This document shows, in pieces, positions 36,726-45,985 of a DNA stretch of 64,000 nucleotides. This stretch comes from Chryseobacterium luquanense (lineage in GTDB: Bacteria; Bacteroidota; Bacteroidia; Flavobacteriales; Weeksellaceae). The stretch spans positions 707,753-771,752 of the forward strand of contig NZ_JAOVZV010000001.1 in the NCBI RefSeq assembly GCF_026460945.1, given 5' to 3'. The translations under genes and the position numbers were made by a program. The notes under the pieces were generated by a model. That model saw nothing but the letters and a program-made list of their open reading frames with translations, made no database searches and was not told the origin of the DNA. How positions within the stretch are numbered: the first letter of the stretch is position 1; the number at the start of each line of letters is the position of its first letter.

Positions 36726-38223
36726 GTGTGATGCGGTTTTCTCGTATGAATTTTTCTATGTCGTCCAACAGCATAATATCTACCACTTCATCTTTTATTT
36801 TTCCCCCGGCTTCTTTGGCTACTTCCCAAGCATCCATCCAACCCGAATTTTCCGGTTGGCTGTAATGTTCCATATTGGTTACAAGCAATTCTCTATAATC
36901 CATATTACCGGCTACAATGGCTGCCTGCATCCAGGTGCCGTATGCTCCTTCACCCATCCATTCTTTGAAATCCGGTGACAAAGATATCAATGCTAAATCT
37001 TTTAGTGGTAACTCAGACATTGCTTTTGGATTATAAACATCGGGATGCGTAGCAAAAGCAAATTCCTGAAAACGCTGATTGAAGAGTTCTATATTTTTAT
37101 AGTATTTTTCTTTTTTTGATTCTTTTGCTTTTTCCTTACCGCCATTTCCCGCTGCAATAACTTCTTCTGTAGTCGGTTCAAAATTTTTGTTAAACGTACT
37201 TTCCATACTTTCTGTGATTTTGTCATAGATAGCCTCATATTGATATTTAATTAAACCAATTTCCATTAATTTTTGCAAATCAAATCTTGCTTTTGTTAAC
37301 CAATTTTTTCCTTGGTCGGATAACTTTGGATTCAGCACATGTGTAAATCTTACACAATATTTAAAACCATAGCTGTATCCTACCAAAGGTTTTCCGTCTA
37401 CACCCAGCCTGTCTTCTGTTTTTATTCTTGCAACGGTCATCCCCACAGGGTTTTTCATTTCATTATTAAGGGCATAATAATCATAGAATTTCTCCGTATC
37501 TTCATTTATCTTTATCATCGGGCCATAGTAATAGTCAGGTGGTACATGCCCGCATTTCTCATGCCTGCGCATAAAGTCATTGTACCTATACTGATAAAAT
37601 TCGCATCTGCCATAGCCAATACTTTCATAGCTTTGTATTACTTTTTTATCGCAGGTTTTTACCAAAAGATAGTCTGGTTTTTCTTTTGGCAGAGGGATCT
37701 CGATATCTTCATGATAGGTGCAATTGAAGAATAATCTTACATCATCATCTTTTTCTATTTCTTCCACTATCTCTAATCCCGGAGAAAGCAGAAGATCCAA
37801 AACGGCTTTATTTTTCTCAACTTTCATAGAAACAATACGGGCCTTATTGGATGCAATAACACTTATAGGATCATGAAACTTGTCTTCATCATAGTCATAT
37901 AACTGGATACTGATTTCAGAATCAAATCCTGTTTTGGTATCTTTGTCCGGAATATTTTGCGTCTCTATATGGAAGTACACTTTTTGCCCTACATTTCCTT
38001 CTACTATTCTTTGTTTGCCTTCTAGATCTGATGACCACCAAGCGTCTTTAAAGTATTTGGTTTCTTTAGCTTCGTCTTTTTCAGGATTTCCAAAACTAGT
38101 TCCGTTTGCTGCTGTAAAATGGCTAAACTGTCCTGCATAAGCTTCAAATTCATCAGTATAGACCGTCCAGCCTTTTTCTATCTCTGTGATATATTCACCT
38201 TTTGTAATCCGTACAATAGACAT
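36718..38223 (-). CDS. VgrG-linked putative T6SS effector, 501 aa
   Basis: No signal peptide. Residues 1-190 form a beta-rich domain (TVYTDEFEAYAGQFSHF, GQKVYFHIETQNIPD, RIVSMKVEKNKAVLDLLL) that could bind the VgrG spike. Residues 195-330 contain a Cys/His/Tyr-rich stretch (YGRCEFYQYRYNDFM, HEKCGHVPPDYYYG, FKYCVRFTHVLNP). Residues 340-500 are mostly helical, with FQEFAFATHPDVY and SPDFKEWMGEG. No toxin family recognised. It starts 2 bases after vgrG and overlaps a lipoprotein gene, the usual effector-immunity order. A PAAR-less adaptor is an alternative. Confidence 0.65.
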   Translation of the reverse strand: MSIVRITKGEYITEIEKGWTVYTDEFEAYAGQFSHFTAANGTSFGNPEKDEAKETKYFKDAWWSSDLEGKQRIVEGNVGQKVYFHIETQNIPDKDTKTGFDSEISIQLYDYDEDKFHDPISVIASNKARIVSMKVEKNKAVLDLLLSPGLEIVEEIEKDDDVRLFFNCTYHEDIEIPLPKEKPDYLLVKTCDKKVIQSYESIGYGRCEFYQYRYNDFMRRHEKCGHVPPDYYYGPMIKINEDTEKFYDYYALNNEMKNPVGMTVARIKTEDRLGVDGKPLVGYSYGFKYCVRFTHVLNPKLSDQGKNWLTKARFDLQKLMEIGLIKYQYEAIYDKITESMESTFNKNFEPTTEEVIAAGNGGKEKAKESKKEKYYKNIELFNQRFQEFAFATHPDVYNPKAMSELPLKDLALISLSPDFKEWMGEGAYGTWMQAAIVAGNMDYRELLVTNMEHYSQPENSGWMDAWEVAKEAGGKIKDEVVDIMLLDDIEKFIRENRITHD

Positions 38224-38225
38224 AA

Positions 38226-40157
38226 TCAGTGCATTTTAGAGTTGTCTCCACTATTATTGTTGAAATTCTTTTGAGAATGGATGTTATTGTTTTCTTGAGA
38301 AACAATCTCTCTTCTTTTAGAATTTTCTTTTACTTCTTTTGCCTTGGTTTCTCTATTTCCTTTTACAAATTCCATTAAACTTCCCACAATATTTGTCATA
38401 AAGTTTGCTCCTACAGAAAGATTCTTCATCATGCCAATACTTTCTACCTGATTCATTCCTACTATATTATTTTGATTTCGCCCAACATTTGTTGTCATAC
38501 TCTGCCCAACATTGATGTTCATATTCTTACAATTAAAAGTCATCGTCTCAGGGGCGGTAACAGTAATATTACTCCCAACGGTATCGAAAATCATTTCATT
38601 ACCACTTTTGTCAGTTAAGATAATACTTTCATCTTCCGTGAACTTCAAAATATGCCCGCTTCTCGTATGGATTGCTTTGATACTATTATCAGAAGTGCCG
38701 TAACCACTGGTCTCGCTCCCGTTGTACTGGGTCCCCACCACAAACGGCTTCTCCGCATTCCCACTTTCAAAATCTACCAACACTTCCTCACCAATCTCGG
38801 GAATAAAATGAAAACCTTTCCCGCTTCCCGAATGTGGCTGTACCAGTCGTATCCAGGGCGATTTCTCTCCCTTCTTTTCCTGCCAAGGATACTGAACACG
38901 AACTCTTCCCATTCCCGAAGGATCATTATTGTCTATAACTCTTGCAGATTGTTTTTCTCCAAAAGCAACCGCCTCCTCATCCTGATAAGGGGCATTGAAG
39001 AGATCCGGAATCCCCACAAATTCATTATAATAGGTATTACCATCATGATAATGTTTGATCTCTGTGATGCGGTAGGTTTCCATCGCCCTGCCGTTGATGT
39101 CGATCAGTTTTGCCCTGCCGCCGATCTTGAGTTCGGGGTCTTTGCTTTTTCCTTTTACCGTCACCAGATTCTCCCTGTTTTCCCTTTCCTTTCTTACCGC
39201 TTCCTTCAGCTCGCGGTCGGTGCTGTCGGAGATTCCGGTGTGGTTGAAAAGCATTTCGGGCTTCTTCTTGTACACGTTTTTAGATGCCGTAATCGCAATT
39301 GCCTGAAAAGGATTTTCTTTGTACTGAATCTGCGCCGATGCAGAGTTTTTATCTGCTTTGTTTCCGCCCTGCACATCAAAAACAGAATAACTGAAATCCT
39401 GCGGTTTGATATTCATCTCAACCTCTACTTCTATGAGATCGATATTTTCTTCAAGATTAACGATTGGCTGTACTTTATTACCAAAGACCATACTCTGACC
39501 GTTGTAGTAAAAATATTCTCCGTAGCGCGTTGCCAGTCTTTTGATAAACTGATAATCCGATTCTTTATATTGTACGGTATATGGTAAAGCATATTTCGTG
39601 TTCGGATTTTCTACCAATACTTTACAGCTTTCGGGATATTCTGATGTTGCCGATTTGATGATCTGATCCAGTGTTTTATTCTCAAAACTCTGGCAGTCTT
39701 TTCCGTTTTCAAGAAGAATACTTGGAGCGTAACCGCTGATGTAGAGCTTTCCGTAGCCGTTTTCTTTCTTATTTTTCACATTCGCAACAACGCCGTTGAA
39801 AACCTGTCTCACATCCCCGAAACGATGAAGGTTGATCGTAAGGTTTTTGCCCAGAATATTTTTGGAATTTTCCATAATATAGCCCTGAAAACCATCCAAA
39901 GCATCATCCGGAACGGTAATGGTAAAGTTGTCGTGATCATTCGTATGCTGGTTCAGGTTGATTGAAAAACCCGATTTATCCAAAAAAGGTTTTCCGTCAA
40001 GACTTAAAGTACAATAGACCAGAGGACTGGTTTTATCGGCCAGAAAATCTTTGAACGTTTTGGAAGAAAAATATTTTTTGAGATCATCGGGATGATTCAG
40101 TCGCATATTGCTCCCTGAATTCCCGCCGAAACCGTTTTCATCATCTAAATAGGACAT
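38226..40157 (-). CDS. vgrG: Type VI secretion spike protein VgrG (TssI)
   Basis: 643 aa. N-terminal gp27-like part (about 30-370, with HTNDHDNFTITVPDDALDG and a phage late-control D-like fold), then a gp5-like OB fold (about 395-475: DPSGMGRVRVQYPWQ, WIRLVQPHSGSGKGFHFIPEIGEEVLVDFE), then the needle repeat (ITVTAPETMTFNCKNMNINV, MTTNVGRNQNNIVG). The last 50 residues are a charged, Asn-rich tail (NRETKAKEVKENSKRRE), not a folded effector domain. It punctures target cells and carries the effectors coded just downstream. Probably co-transcribed with the TssD gene 85 bases upstream. Confidence 0.93.
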   Translation of the reverse strand: MSYLDDENGFGGNSGSNMRLNHPDDLKKYFSSKTFKDFLADKTSPLVYCTLSLDGKPFLDKSGFSINLNQHTNDHDNFTITVPDDALDGFQGYIMENSKNILGKNLTINLHRFGDVRQVFNGVVANVKNKKENGYGKLYISGYAPSILLENGKDCQSFENKTLDQIIKSATSEYPESCKVLVENPNTKYALPYTVQYKESDYQFIKRLATRYGEYFYYNGQSMVFGNKVQPIVNLEENIDLIEVEVEMNIKPQDFSYSVFDVQGGNKADKNSASAQIQYKENPFQAIAITASKNVYKKKPEMLFNHTGISDSTDRELKEAVRKERENRENLVTVKGKSKDPELKIGGRAKLIDINGRAMETYRITEIKHYHDGNTYYNEFVGIPDLFNAPYQDEEAVAFGEKQSARVIDNNDPSGMGRVRVQYPWQEKKGEKSPWIRLVQPHSGSGKGFHFIPEIGEEVLVDFESGNAEKPFVVGTQYNGSETSGYGTSDNSIKAIHTRSGHILKFTEDESIILTDKSGNEMIFDTVGSNITVTAPETMTFNCKNMNINVGQSMTTNVGRNQNNIVGMNQVESIGMMKNLSVGANFMTNIVGSLMEFVKGNRETKAKEVKENSKRREIVSQENNNIHSQKNFNNNSGDNSKMH

Positions 40158-40242
40158 AATTATCTATATTTATTTGGATTTTGTGTTTTTTAAATAAGCT
40201 TCAAAGGATTTTATTTAATCTAAAAAGCTTGTGGAAAGTGTA

Positions 40243-40629
40243 TTACTTCCAGGTTTTCTCGTGAATCGCACCGTTCACATCAAATTTCCTGGCGATAAGG
40301 TGCATCTCGATCTGCAAAGGTTCTGCATTCACAGAATTAAAATGTTCAGTGAATTTCACGCAGTATGCTTTTTCAAAATCAAGCTCCTGAAGCTTGCTCA
40401 TTGCATCTCTTCTGAAAAAAGTGATTTTTCCGTTCTTAGTCTGGTTATGATCGAGCATCCATCCCAGAAGTTCGGGATTTCCTGTGCTTTCGATACGGAT
40501 GAAGATTTCTCCGCCCTGAGGCATTCCCTGCGGCTTTCCTGTCCCGTCGGTTGCCTGGGTAAAGCTGTATTTACATTCTAAAATATTATACGTGTTACCG
40601 TCTAATTCTAATTTTGATAAAAAAGACAT
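40243..40629 (-). CDS. tssD: Type VI secretion tube protein TssD (Hcp), VgrG-linked copy
   Basis: 128 aa, Bacteroidetes-type Hcp (TssD). Shares MSF.KL..., the ..ATDGTGKPQG...GGEIFIRIE pattern and the ELLGWMLD and DFEKAYCVKFTEHFNS segments with the other two copies but is clearly diverged from them. Hcp stacks into hexameric rings that form the expelled tube and can hold effectors in its pore. The link to vgrG suggests that this copy is tuned for that spike or cargo. Preceded by a terminator, so it has its own promoter or depends on read-through. Confidence 0.88.
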   Translation of the reverse strand: MSFLSKLELDGNTYNILECKYSFTQATDGTGKPQGMPQGGEIFIRIESTGNPELLGWMLDHNQTKNGKITFFRRDAMSKLQELDFEKAYCVKFTEHFNSVNAEPLQIEMHLIARKFDVNGAIHEKTWK

Positions 40630-40708
40630 AGCTGTAGTTATTGATTAATGGTTGTTGCTTGATGTGAATTATAATTACTTATCCATCCACTACAAGTTGA
40701 GAAAGATA

Positions 40709-40736
40709 AAAAATGGGCAATATAATATTGCCCATT
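40709..40736 (-). terminator. Terminator after TssD copy 2
   Basis: AATGGGCAATA / TATTGCCCATT perfect 11-bp stem with a 3-base loop, followed on the minus strand by T residues. It separates the tube gene at 40746 from the vgrG unit. Confidence 0.9.
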
Positions 40737-40745
40737 CGCTTTGAT

Positions 40746-41141
40746 TTATAAAGATCCCGGCCACTCGTTTTCGTAGGCGCCTGTTCCCATTTCAATTTTT
40801 CTTGCCGAGATTGTAAAGGTTTCCGTTAACGGATTATCTCCTGTAGAATCAAAATTTTCTTTGTGTTTTACCAGATAGCCTTCCGTGAATTTCAATTCCT
40901 TTAAGGTTGCATCGCTGTCTCTTTTATAAAAAACAACGCTTCCGTCTTTTCTCTCGAACGAGTTGGTCATCCATTCGAAAAGTTCTGTTGAGTTTGTCCC
41001 TTCTACAACGATATCGATCTTACCGCCTCTTGTTACTGTTGACGGTCTTCCGGTTGCGTCCGTTTCCTGGAATAAGCCGTAGCTTACGTTAAGTGCAGTA
41101 AATTCTTTTCCTGCTACTTTGAATTTTGCTTTAAATGACAT
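40746..41141 (-). CDS. tssD: Type VI secretion tube protein TssD (Hcp), copy 2
   Basis: 131 aa. Opens with MSFKAKFKVAGKEF and shows VTRGGKIDIVVEGTNSTELF, FERKDGSVVFYKRDSDATLK and NFDSTGDNPLTETFTISARK. Close paralogue of copy 1 at 41322 (long shared stretches such as EWMTNSFERKDGSVVF). Small beta-barrel that forms the tube. Followed directly by a strong terminator, which is expected for a gene needing abundant product. Confidence 0.9.
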   Translation of the reverse strand: MSFKAKFKVAGKEFTALNVSYGLFQETDATGRPSTVTRGGKIDIVVEGTNSTELFEWMTNSFERKDGSVVFYKRDSDATLKELKFTEGYLVKHKENFDSTGDNPLTETFTISARKIEMGTGAYENEWPGSL

Positions 41142-41321
41142 AAATTTTCTTTTTTTAAATGTGTTTAATGTTTAAATAATTGTTTTTATCATCTTTTCAA
41201 ATAATATAATCCTGACAAACATTATTTATAAATGGTGCTGCCTTTATCTGTATTTTTACAAATAGCGCTCTTAGATTAATTGAAACTGATGAAAAAAAAT
41301 TGGTTTTAAAACAGCAGGTAA

Positions 41322-41708
41322 TTACACCCACTCGTTTTTGTGAGAGGCATTGCCCATTTCGATTTCTTTTGCAGTAAGCACGAAGCTTTCTGTCAAAGGA
41401 TTTTCTCCAGTAGAGTCAAAGTCTTCTTTGTATTTCACAATATAAGCTTCTTTGAACTTCAGCTCCTTCAATGTAGCATCGCTGTCTCTTTTGATAAAGA
41501 CAACACTGCCGTCCTTTCTTTCGAATGAATTGGTCATCCACTCAAAAAGATCAGTGGCTCCTGTCCCTTCAACTGTTAAATGTATTTTACCGCCTCTCGT
41601 TACGGAAGATGGTCTTCCCGTTGGGTCGGTTTCCTGTAGCATTCCGAAATCTACAGCTAAGATGTTGCGCTCGATACCGGCGGCTTTGAATTTTGCTTTA
41701 AATGACAT
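41322..41708 (-). CDS. tssD: Type VI secretion tube protein TssD (Hcp), copy 1
   Basis: 128 aa. MSFKAKFKAAGIERN, TGRPSSVTRGGKIHLTVEG, EWMTNSFERKDGSVVFIKRD and DSTGENPLTESFVLTAKEIE place it with copy 2. Three Hcp genes in a row are unusual enough to suggest separate use with different cargo or dose. A 180-base gap without an evident promoter separates it from copy 2, so copies 1 and 2 may share a transcript started upstream in the AT-rich region. Confidence 0.9.
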   Translation of the reverse strand: MSFKAKFKAAGIERNILAVDFGMLQETDPTGRPSSVTRGGKIHLTVEGTGATDLFEWMTNSFERKDGSVVFIKRDSDATLKELKFKEAYIVKYKEDFDSTGENPLTESFVLTAKEIEMGNASHKNEWV

Positions 41709-42186
41709 AATAAATATATTTTGGTTAAATATGTAATATGTAATAATACCAATGATGGAAATATACCCTCTGAAATTTTAAAAATATATAGTTTTACAAT
41801 AACCAACTAGGGAATATATCTTCGTCAAATCTATAAATTTAATTTAACAAAATACATAAATTAATAACATTTTTTTTAATTATTTCACAATAAATAAATT
41901 CAATTAATATTAAATTAAGCAATATAAAGCCAAAATAAATAATAATTACATAATTTATTAATATGTGTAATAAATCATTTATAATACAATTTATTTGCAA
42001 ATAATATATCAATAATTATATCTATCGTAATTGCCAACAACAATATTTTTTTATGAATAAACCAAGTAAAATAAATAATATCCAGAACGTGAAGATTTGA
42101 TTTAGAATTAATCTTTAATAAAACAATATTGCTGAATTAATAAAAATGTGTTTTTTTCCAGCTTACATAGGTAATGCTAAACAAAA
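41709..42186. other. Long AT-rich region upstream of the TssD genes
   Basis: About 480 bases, extremely A+T-rich, without a credible open frame. It separates the structural operon terminator from tssD copy 1 and must hold the tube gene promoter. Long untranslated leader or curved DNA are possible; I see no riboswitch or tRNA-like fold. Confidence 0.5.
41826..41833 (-). promoter_or_regulatory. Possible -7 element for the TssD genes
   Basis: Minus strand TAGATTTG (TAnnTTTG) with a TTG at 41848-41850, a 14-base spacer that is shorter than usual. Would give a leader of about 110 bases. Confidence 0.4.
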
Positions 42187-42210
42187 AACGTGGGAATAAA
42201 TTCCCACGTT
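42183..42210 (-). terminator. Terminator of the T6SS structural operon
   Basis: AACGTGGGAA / TTCCCACGTT perfect 10-bp stem with a 4-base loop and a following T tract on the minus strand, 22 bases past the tssC stop. Confidence 0.92.
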
Positions 42211-42231
42211 CAACATTATAATTACTAAAAT

Positions 42232-43599
42232 TTACTTCTGCTCATATTCTGTATCCCACTCATTGCCGTCGTCTCCTTTATGACCATCCATCTTGATAAG
42301 GAAATTCTTTGCAGGGAAATATGGTTTCATATGAATATCCAGATGTATTCTGTCTTTCTGTACAGGATCCTGCTCGAATTTTCTGATCTCAAAATTCTCG
42401 ATCAATTTACCCGGACCTGTAATTCCGTCAAGAAAACGAACAATCTGGTTCATAATTTCTTTTCTTGTCACCGCTGTAAAGTTTTCAAATGCTCTTCTGT
42501 TTAAGAAATCCATCAAAACTTTAGTCACATAATCGAAAACTCTTACAACAGAATAGGTCTGAAGTCCTAAATTATCTCCGTTGAACAAAGTCTTACCAGA
42601 GAATGCCATCACTTTTCCGTACTCGTTTACCATTGGGATCAAGCCTAGATTTTCAAGATTTGCGATTTCGCTTTTCTTCAGATCGAATTTCACACCATCC
42701 GCTTCATTGATTCCTCCAAACTTTTTACCTGCAGTTACCTGAGACATCAACGTTTGATAGATTTTTCCTGCAAGAGCTGCGGAAGGCGGAATGAATAGAT
42801 CTTCAGTTTCATTAATATCTTCAAATCTTCCTCTTCCTACCAACCAGTTGCAAGTCATCAAAACATTGGCTCTGTAAACGTCTCCACCAGTCAAATAAGC
42901 CTGATCAAACATTTCCATTACATCATCCGGTTCATCCAGATGTTCAAAATCGGTAACCAACATTACTTTGTTTTCGTGCGCCAGTTTTGCCCATTTTTCA
43001 ACTACTTTATTTGATCCCAAATATCCTGGAATAACTAAGATTCCATAGTTGCTTTTAAGATCCAGTCTATCATAATTGTCTGAAAGTTCTGCGTGGATGG
43101 TATCGATAAATCTTGTATTGTCAAGATCTTTCAATTGCTCCAGATTTGCATTGACAATCGTGATGTTTTTCACTTTATCAGATTCTGTATTCTTATAAAA
43201 TAAAGCAGCCGTTCTGTAATTGGCTTCCAATTCTCTTGTGATATCAACAGCTTTTGATAAATTTTTAGAAAGCAAATCTTCAGATGATTTTCTCTGATCT
43301 TCGCAGTTAGCCACCATATCTGTTAAAGATTCGTTGTTGCTGATTACATTTGCCCAAAGTTCAAGAGTTTTCTTCAGCGTTTCTCTTTCTTTTTCTTTAC
43401 CTAATTCTGTAAGGAAGATTTTTCTTCTCGCTTTTCTGTCTGGATTGATGTTTTGTACGCCTTCAATAGAGGTTTCCAATAAATCGAAACCGCCATATCT
43501 TGCTAATTTATTAAGGCTGCTTTCCAGTGATGCAGTTCCTCTTTTTTGCTCAAGTACGGGAGCAACATTTGCCTGTACTGATTCTTCTTGCTTTGCCAT
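42232..43599 (-). CDS. tssC: T6SS contractile sheath large subunit TssC
   Basis: 455 aa, DUF5458-type TssC of Bacteroidetes. Typical segments: SLNKLARYGGFDLLETSIEG, GILVIPGYLGSNKVVEKWAK, LMTCNWLVGRGRFEDINETED and VVRVFDYVTKVLMDFLNRRAF, with a conserved C-terminal PYFPAKNFLIKMDG. Pairs with TssB to build the sheath around the Hcp tube in the cytoplasm; contraction fires the spike. Last gene of the structural operon, 11 bases after tssB. Confidence 0.93.
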   Translation of the reverse strand: MAKQEESVQANVAPVLEQKRGTASLESSLNKLARYGGFDLLETSIEGVQNINPDRKARRKIFLTELGKEKERETLKKTLELWANVISNNESLTDMVANCEDQRKSSEDLLSKNLSKAVDITRELEANYRTAALFYKNTESDKVKNITIVNANLEQLKDLDNTRFIDTIHAELSDNYDRLDLKSNYGILVIPGYLGSNKVVEKWAKLAHENKVMLVTDFEHLDEPDDVMEMFDQAYLTGGDVYRANVLMTCNWLVGRGRFEDINETEDLFIPPSAALAGKIYQTLMSQVTAGKKFGGINEADGVKFDLKKSEIANLENLGLIPMVNEYGKVMAFSGKTLFNGDNLGLQTYSVVRVFDYVTKVLMDFLNRRAFENFTAVTRKEIMNQIVRFLDGITGPGKLIENFEIRKFEQDPVQKDRIHLDIHMKPYFPAKNFLIKMDGHKGDDGNEWDTEYEQK

Positions 43600-43610
43600 A
43601 GTTTGTGTTT

Positions 43611-44075
43611 TTAGTTGTTGTTTGTTGTATTATTGCTTTCCAACTCTTTAATTAAAGACTGAAGAGTATCTACCAATCCTTTTTTAGCATCCGGATCTTC
43701 AAGTGCTGCTTTTAGGATTTTATTGGTTTTTAATTGTTTAATGATTTTCTGATACTGATCTTTCTCTGTTTCCAGTCCACTCAAAAATCCACTTTGTCCT
43801 GTAATTCCTTTCGTACCGAAATCACCGAGATTTTTGAATTTTAAGTTTTCCATTTTCACAGATCCTTGCGCGTCTTCAAAATCTACTTTTATTTCAGGTT
43901 TGAAATGCTCAAAAACTTTATCAATAGTAGTAAGACCTTCTACCAATTCTGGTTTTACAGGATCTTCTGCCGTAAGTTTTTGTGCTAAAAGCGTTCTGTT
44001 TTGAGGGATTTCAAAAATTGCCTCACTAGCGTCCAGTGGAACTTCATTCCCACCAATTCCTTTGTTTGTCAACAT
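43611..44075 (-). CDS. tssB: T6SS contractile sheath small subunit TssB
   Basis: 154 aa. VKPELVEGLTTIDKVFEHFK and KPEIKVDFEDAQGSVKMENL correspond to the interface handshake region with TssC; the C-terminal half is helical (YQKIIKQLKTNKILKAALED). Located directly before tssC, as in all T6SS clusters. Slightly shorter than proteobacterial TssB (about 165 aa). Confidence 0.9.
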   Translation of the reverse strand: MLTNKGIGGNEVPLDASEAIFEIPQNRTLLAQKLTAEDPVKPELVEGLTTIDKVFEHFKPEIKVDFEDAQGSVKMENLKFKNLGDFGTKGITGQSGFLSGLETEKDQYQKIIKQLKTNKILKAALEDPDAKKGLVDTLQSLIKELESNNTTNNN

Positions 44076-44143
44076 AAGTGTTTTTTTTAAAGGGTTAATA
44101 ATTGTGTTTAATTAATGACTTAAAACTATTTTAAGCCACATTT

Positions 44144-45970
44144 TTATTTTTCAAAAATCCTGTATGGATATATATTTGCCGATGAATTTTTTAATTTAAG
44201 TAAAAAGCTCTCACATAAATATTCCCATTCCGAATCTCTAATTGAGTCTTTCACATCAGGGTTTCTGACTAAAAAAATGTCAATGGTTCTGCTAAAACCT
44301 CCTTTTAAAGAAACTTCTTTTTTAGTTCCTTTAGAAACCTCAACATTCTTAATGGTATTTTTAAAATGATTTAATCCAAAAATTCTTATATCTGCCACCG
44401 TCACAATTCTACCTCTTGTCAGCAATGAATTTCTGTATTCTAAAATTTTATCTTGTGGAGACAAACTCTTTCTGCCGCCGGTGGATGATTTAATCATTAC
44501 TGCTGTTTTATCCAGCATCACAGTATTGGGACCTTCAACTGATAAAACTGTAGCTGGTTTTATCTCATTCCCTTCCTCTGCTGTTGTGAGCCAATACGAA
44601 ATATTACAGGCGATTTCAGAATCCTGCGAATCTGCAGTTATTACTAAATATGGGTTATTGGCTTGTGAAAAACTTTTCTCTTTCGCCAGTTGGTGCAATG
44701 CCGCAACATTTTGGTTAATCTGCCTTAATGTTTCCTTTGCAGAATCTCCACCGATTCCTGAAAAAGCAGCGGTTTCGTCTTTTATTAATTCCAAAAGATA
44801 TTGCAGCAGTTCAGAAGCGCTGCGCTGATCAAATCGTGAGACTCCGCCTTTCCTTAAAACCGCAGAAACACCATTACTTTCAGCAGCATAATTTTTCACA
44901 TCAAACCTTCGTCCTCTGTCATCCGAAACATAATCGAGATCCAAAAAATAATCATCAGACTGGATCGGAATAATATTTAGTCTCCCCGTAACTCTATTAT
45001 ATAAGGATATATTGTGAATATTAACAACAGGAATACAGTTTAGCGTAATGCTCACATTTGTCAAAACATCGCTTACAACGGCTTCAGAAAATTTGAACTT
45101 CAGCCAAATAATGTCGTCGTCTTCCGAAAGTTTATTTCCTTTAAAATAATTTTCAAAAAGCTCTTCTTTTTCAGGTTTATCCGCATAAGATAACTTCTCT
45201 TTTAATGTGAAAAAGTTTGAGAAATAATATTGATTGACATCTTTATAAATATGCTCCAGATCGGAATAATTCTTTGTAATAATATTTTCAAGATTAATGC
45301 TTTCTTGATCTACATTATACCCTTCCTGTAATGAAAATTCTTTTTCTCCGAAATAAATTTTTGCCTGCTTTAAATAATAAAAAAACAGTTCTTTTTGATA
45401 ATTGTTATTGATATCGATATGAAACATCAGATTTTCAATATCTGTCTTTTCCTTGCAGCGAATTCCTACCCACATTTCTCCTGAAGGAATATGATAATCA
45501 GATTTCGTTAATAAATCTGTAAAAAAGAAGCTTTCTATACGGTTTAAAATATTTCCGTAGGCAATATATTCTACTTTTGCCGTGGTTAACTTAGCTTCAA
45601 TAGTGGGACAAAAGAAAATATCTTTGCTTCCGCTCTCACTTGGATTGAATACATTATGAATACGTTTACTGGTCTTAAAATGACTGTACAAAGATATTTT
45701 CGACTGATTTTCCAAAGGAAAAACCTGAATCAAAGATCGTGAAGGAATAACTCCCGAAACCTCTTCCGGAAACATAATTTCAAGAATCCTTTCTATAATT
45801 CTAGAACGTGAACTTTCGAGCTCAAAACCTAACTTTTCAAGCTCAGAAGCTGTTGCAGAGAGAAGCAGGCTTACAATTGGGTCAAATGAAGTTTCTGCCT
45901 CCAGCTCATTATATCCCCAAAGTCTTGCGGCTCTTCTCAGTATTCTATCTTTAATTCTTTCTTGATTCAT
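44144..45970 (-). CDS. tssF: T6SS baseplate subunit TssF
   Basis: 608 aa. N-terminus IKDRILRRAARLWGYNELEAETSFDP and ERILEIMFPEEVSGVIPSRSLIQVFP is the TssF signature (proteins of this family share a 'P..E..PSR' start region). C-terminal FLVRNPDVKDSIRDSEW and LRRGGV-type segments follow. Forms the baseplate wedge with TssG, TssE and TssK. Lies 15 bases after tssE. A 68-base gap with no promoter or terminator separates it from tssB. Confidence 0.9.
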   Translation of the reverse strand: MNQERIKDRILRRAARLWGYNELEAETSFDPIVSLLLSATASELEKLGFELESSRSRIIERILEIMFPEEVSGVIPSRSLIQVFPLENQSKISLYSHFKTSKRIHNVFNPSESGSKDIFFCPTIEAKLTTAKVEYIAYGNILNRIESFFFTDLLTKSDYHIPSGEMWVGIRCKEKTDIENLMFHIDINNNYQKELFFYYLKQAKIYFGEKEFSLQEGYNVDQESINLENIITKNYSDLEHIYKDVNQYYFSNFFTLKEKLSYADKPEKEELFENYFKGNKLSEDDDIIWLKFKFSEAVVSDVLTNVSITLNCIPVVNIHNISLYNRVTGRLNIIPIQSDDYFLDLDYVSDDRGRRFDVKNYAAESNGVSAVLRKGGVSRFDQRSASELLQYLLELIKDETAAFSGIGGDSAKETLRQINQNVAALHQLAKEKSFSQANNPYLVITADSQDSEIACNISYWLTTAEEGNEIKPATVLSVEGPNTVMLDKTAVMIKSSTGGRKSLSPQDKILEYRNSLLTRGRIVTVADIRIFGLNHFKNTIKNVEVSKGTKKEVSLKGGFSRTIDIFLVRNPDVKDSIRDSEWEYLCESFLLKLKNSSANIYPYRIFEK

Positions 45971-45985
45971 TTGTGTTTTTGTGTT

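Noticed and set aside
38652..39587. 311-codon open frame antisense to vgrG
   Set aside because: Vgr motifs on the other strand are continuous; the antisense frame has no recognised motif and no promoter or start signal. A codon-bias shadow.
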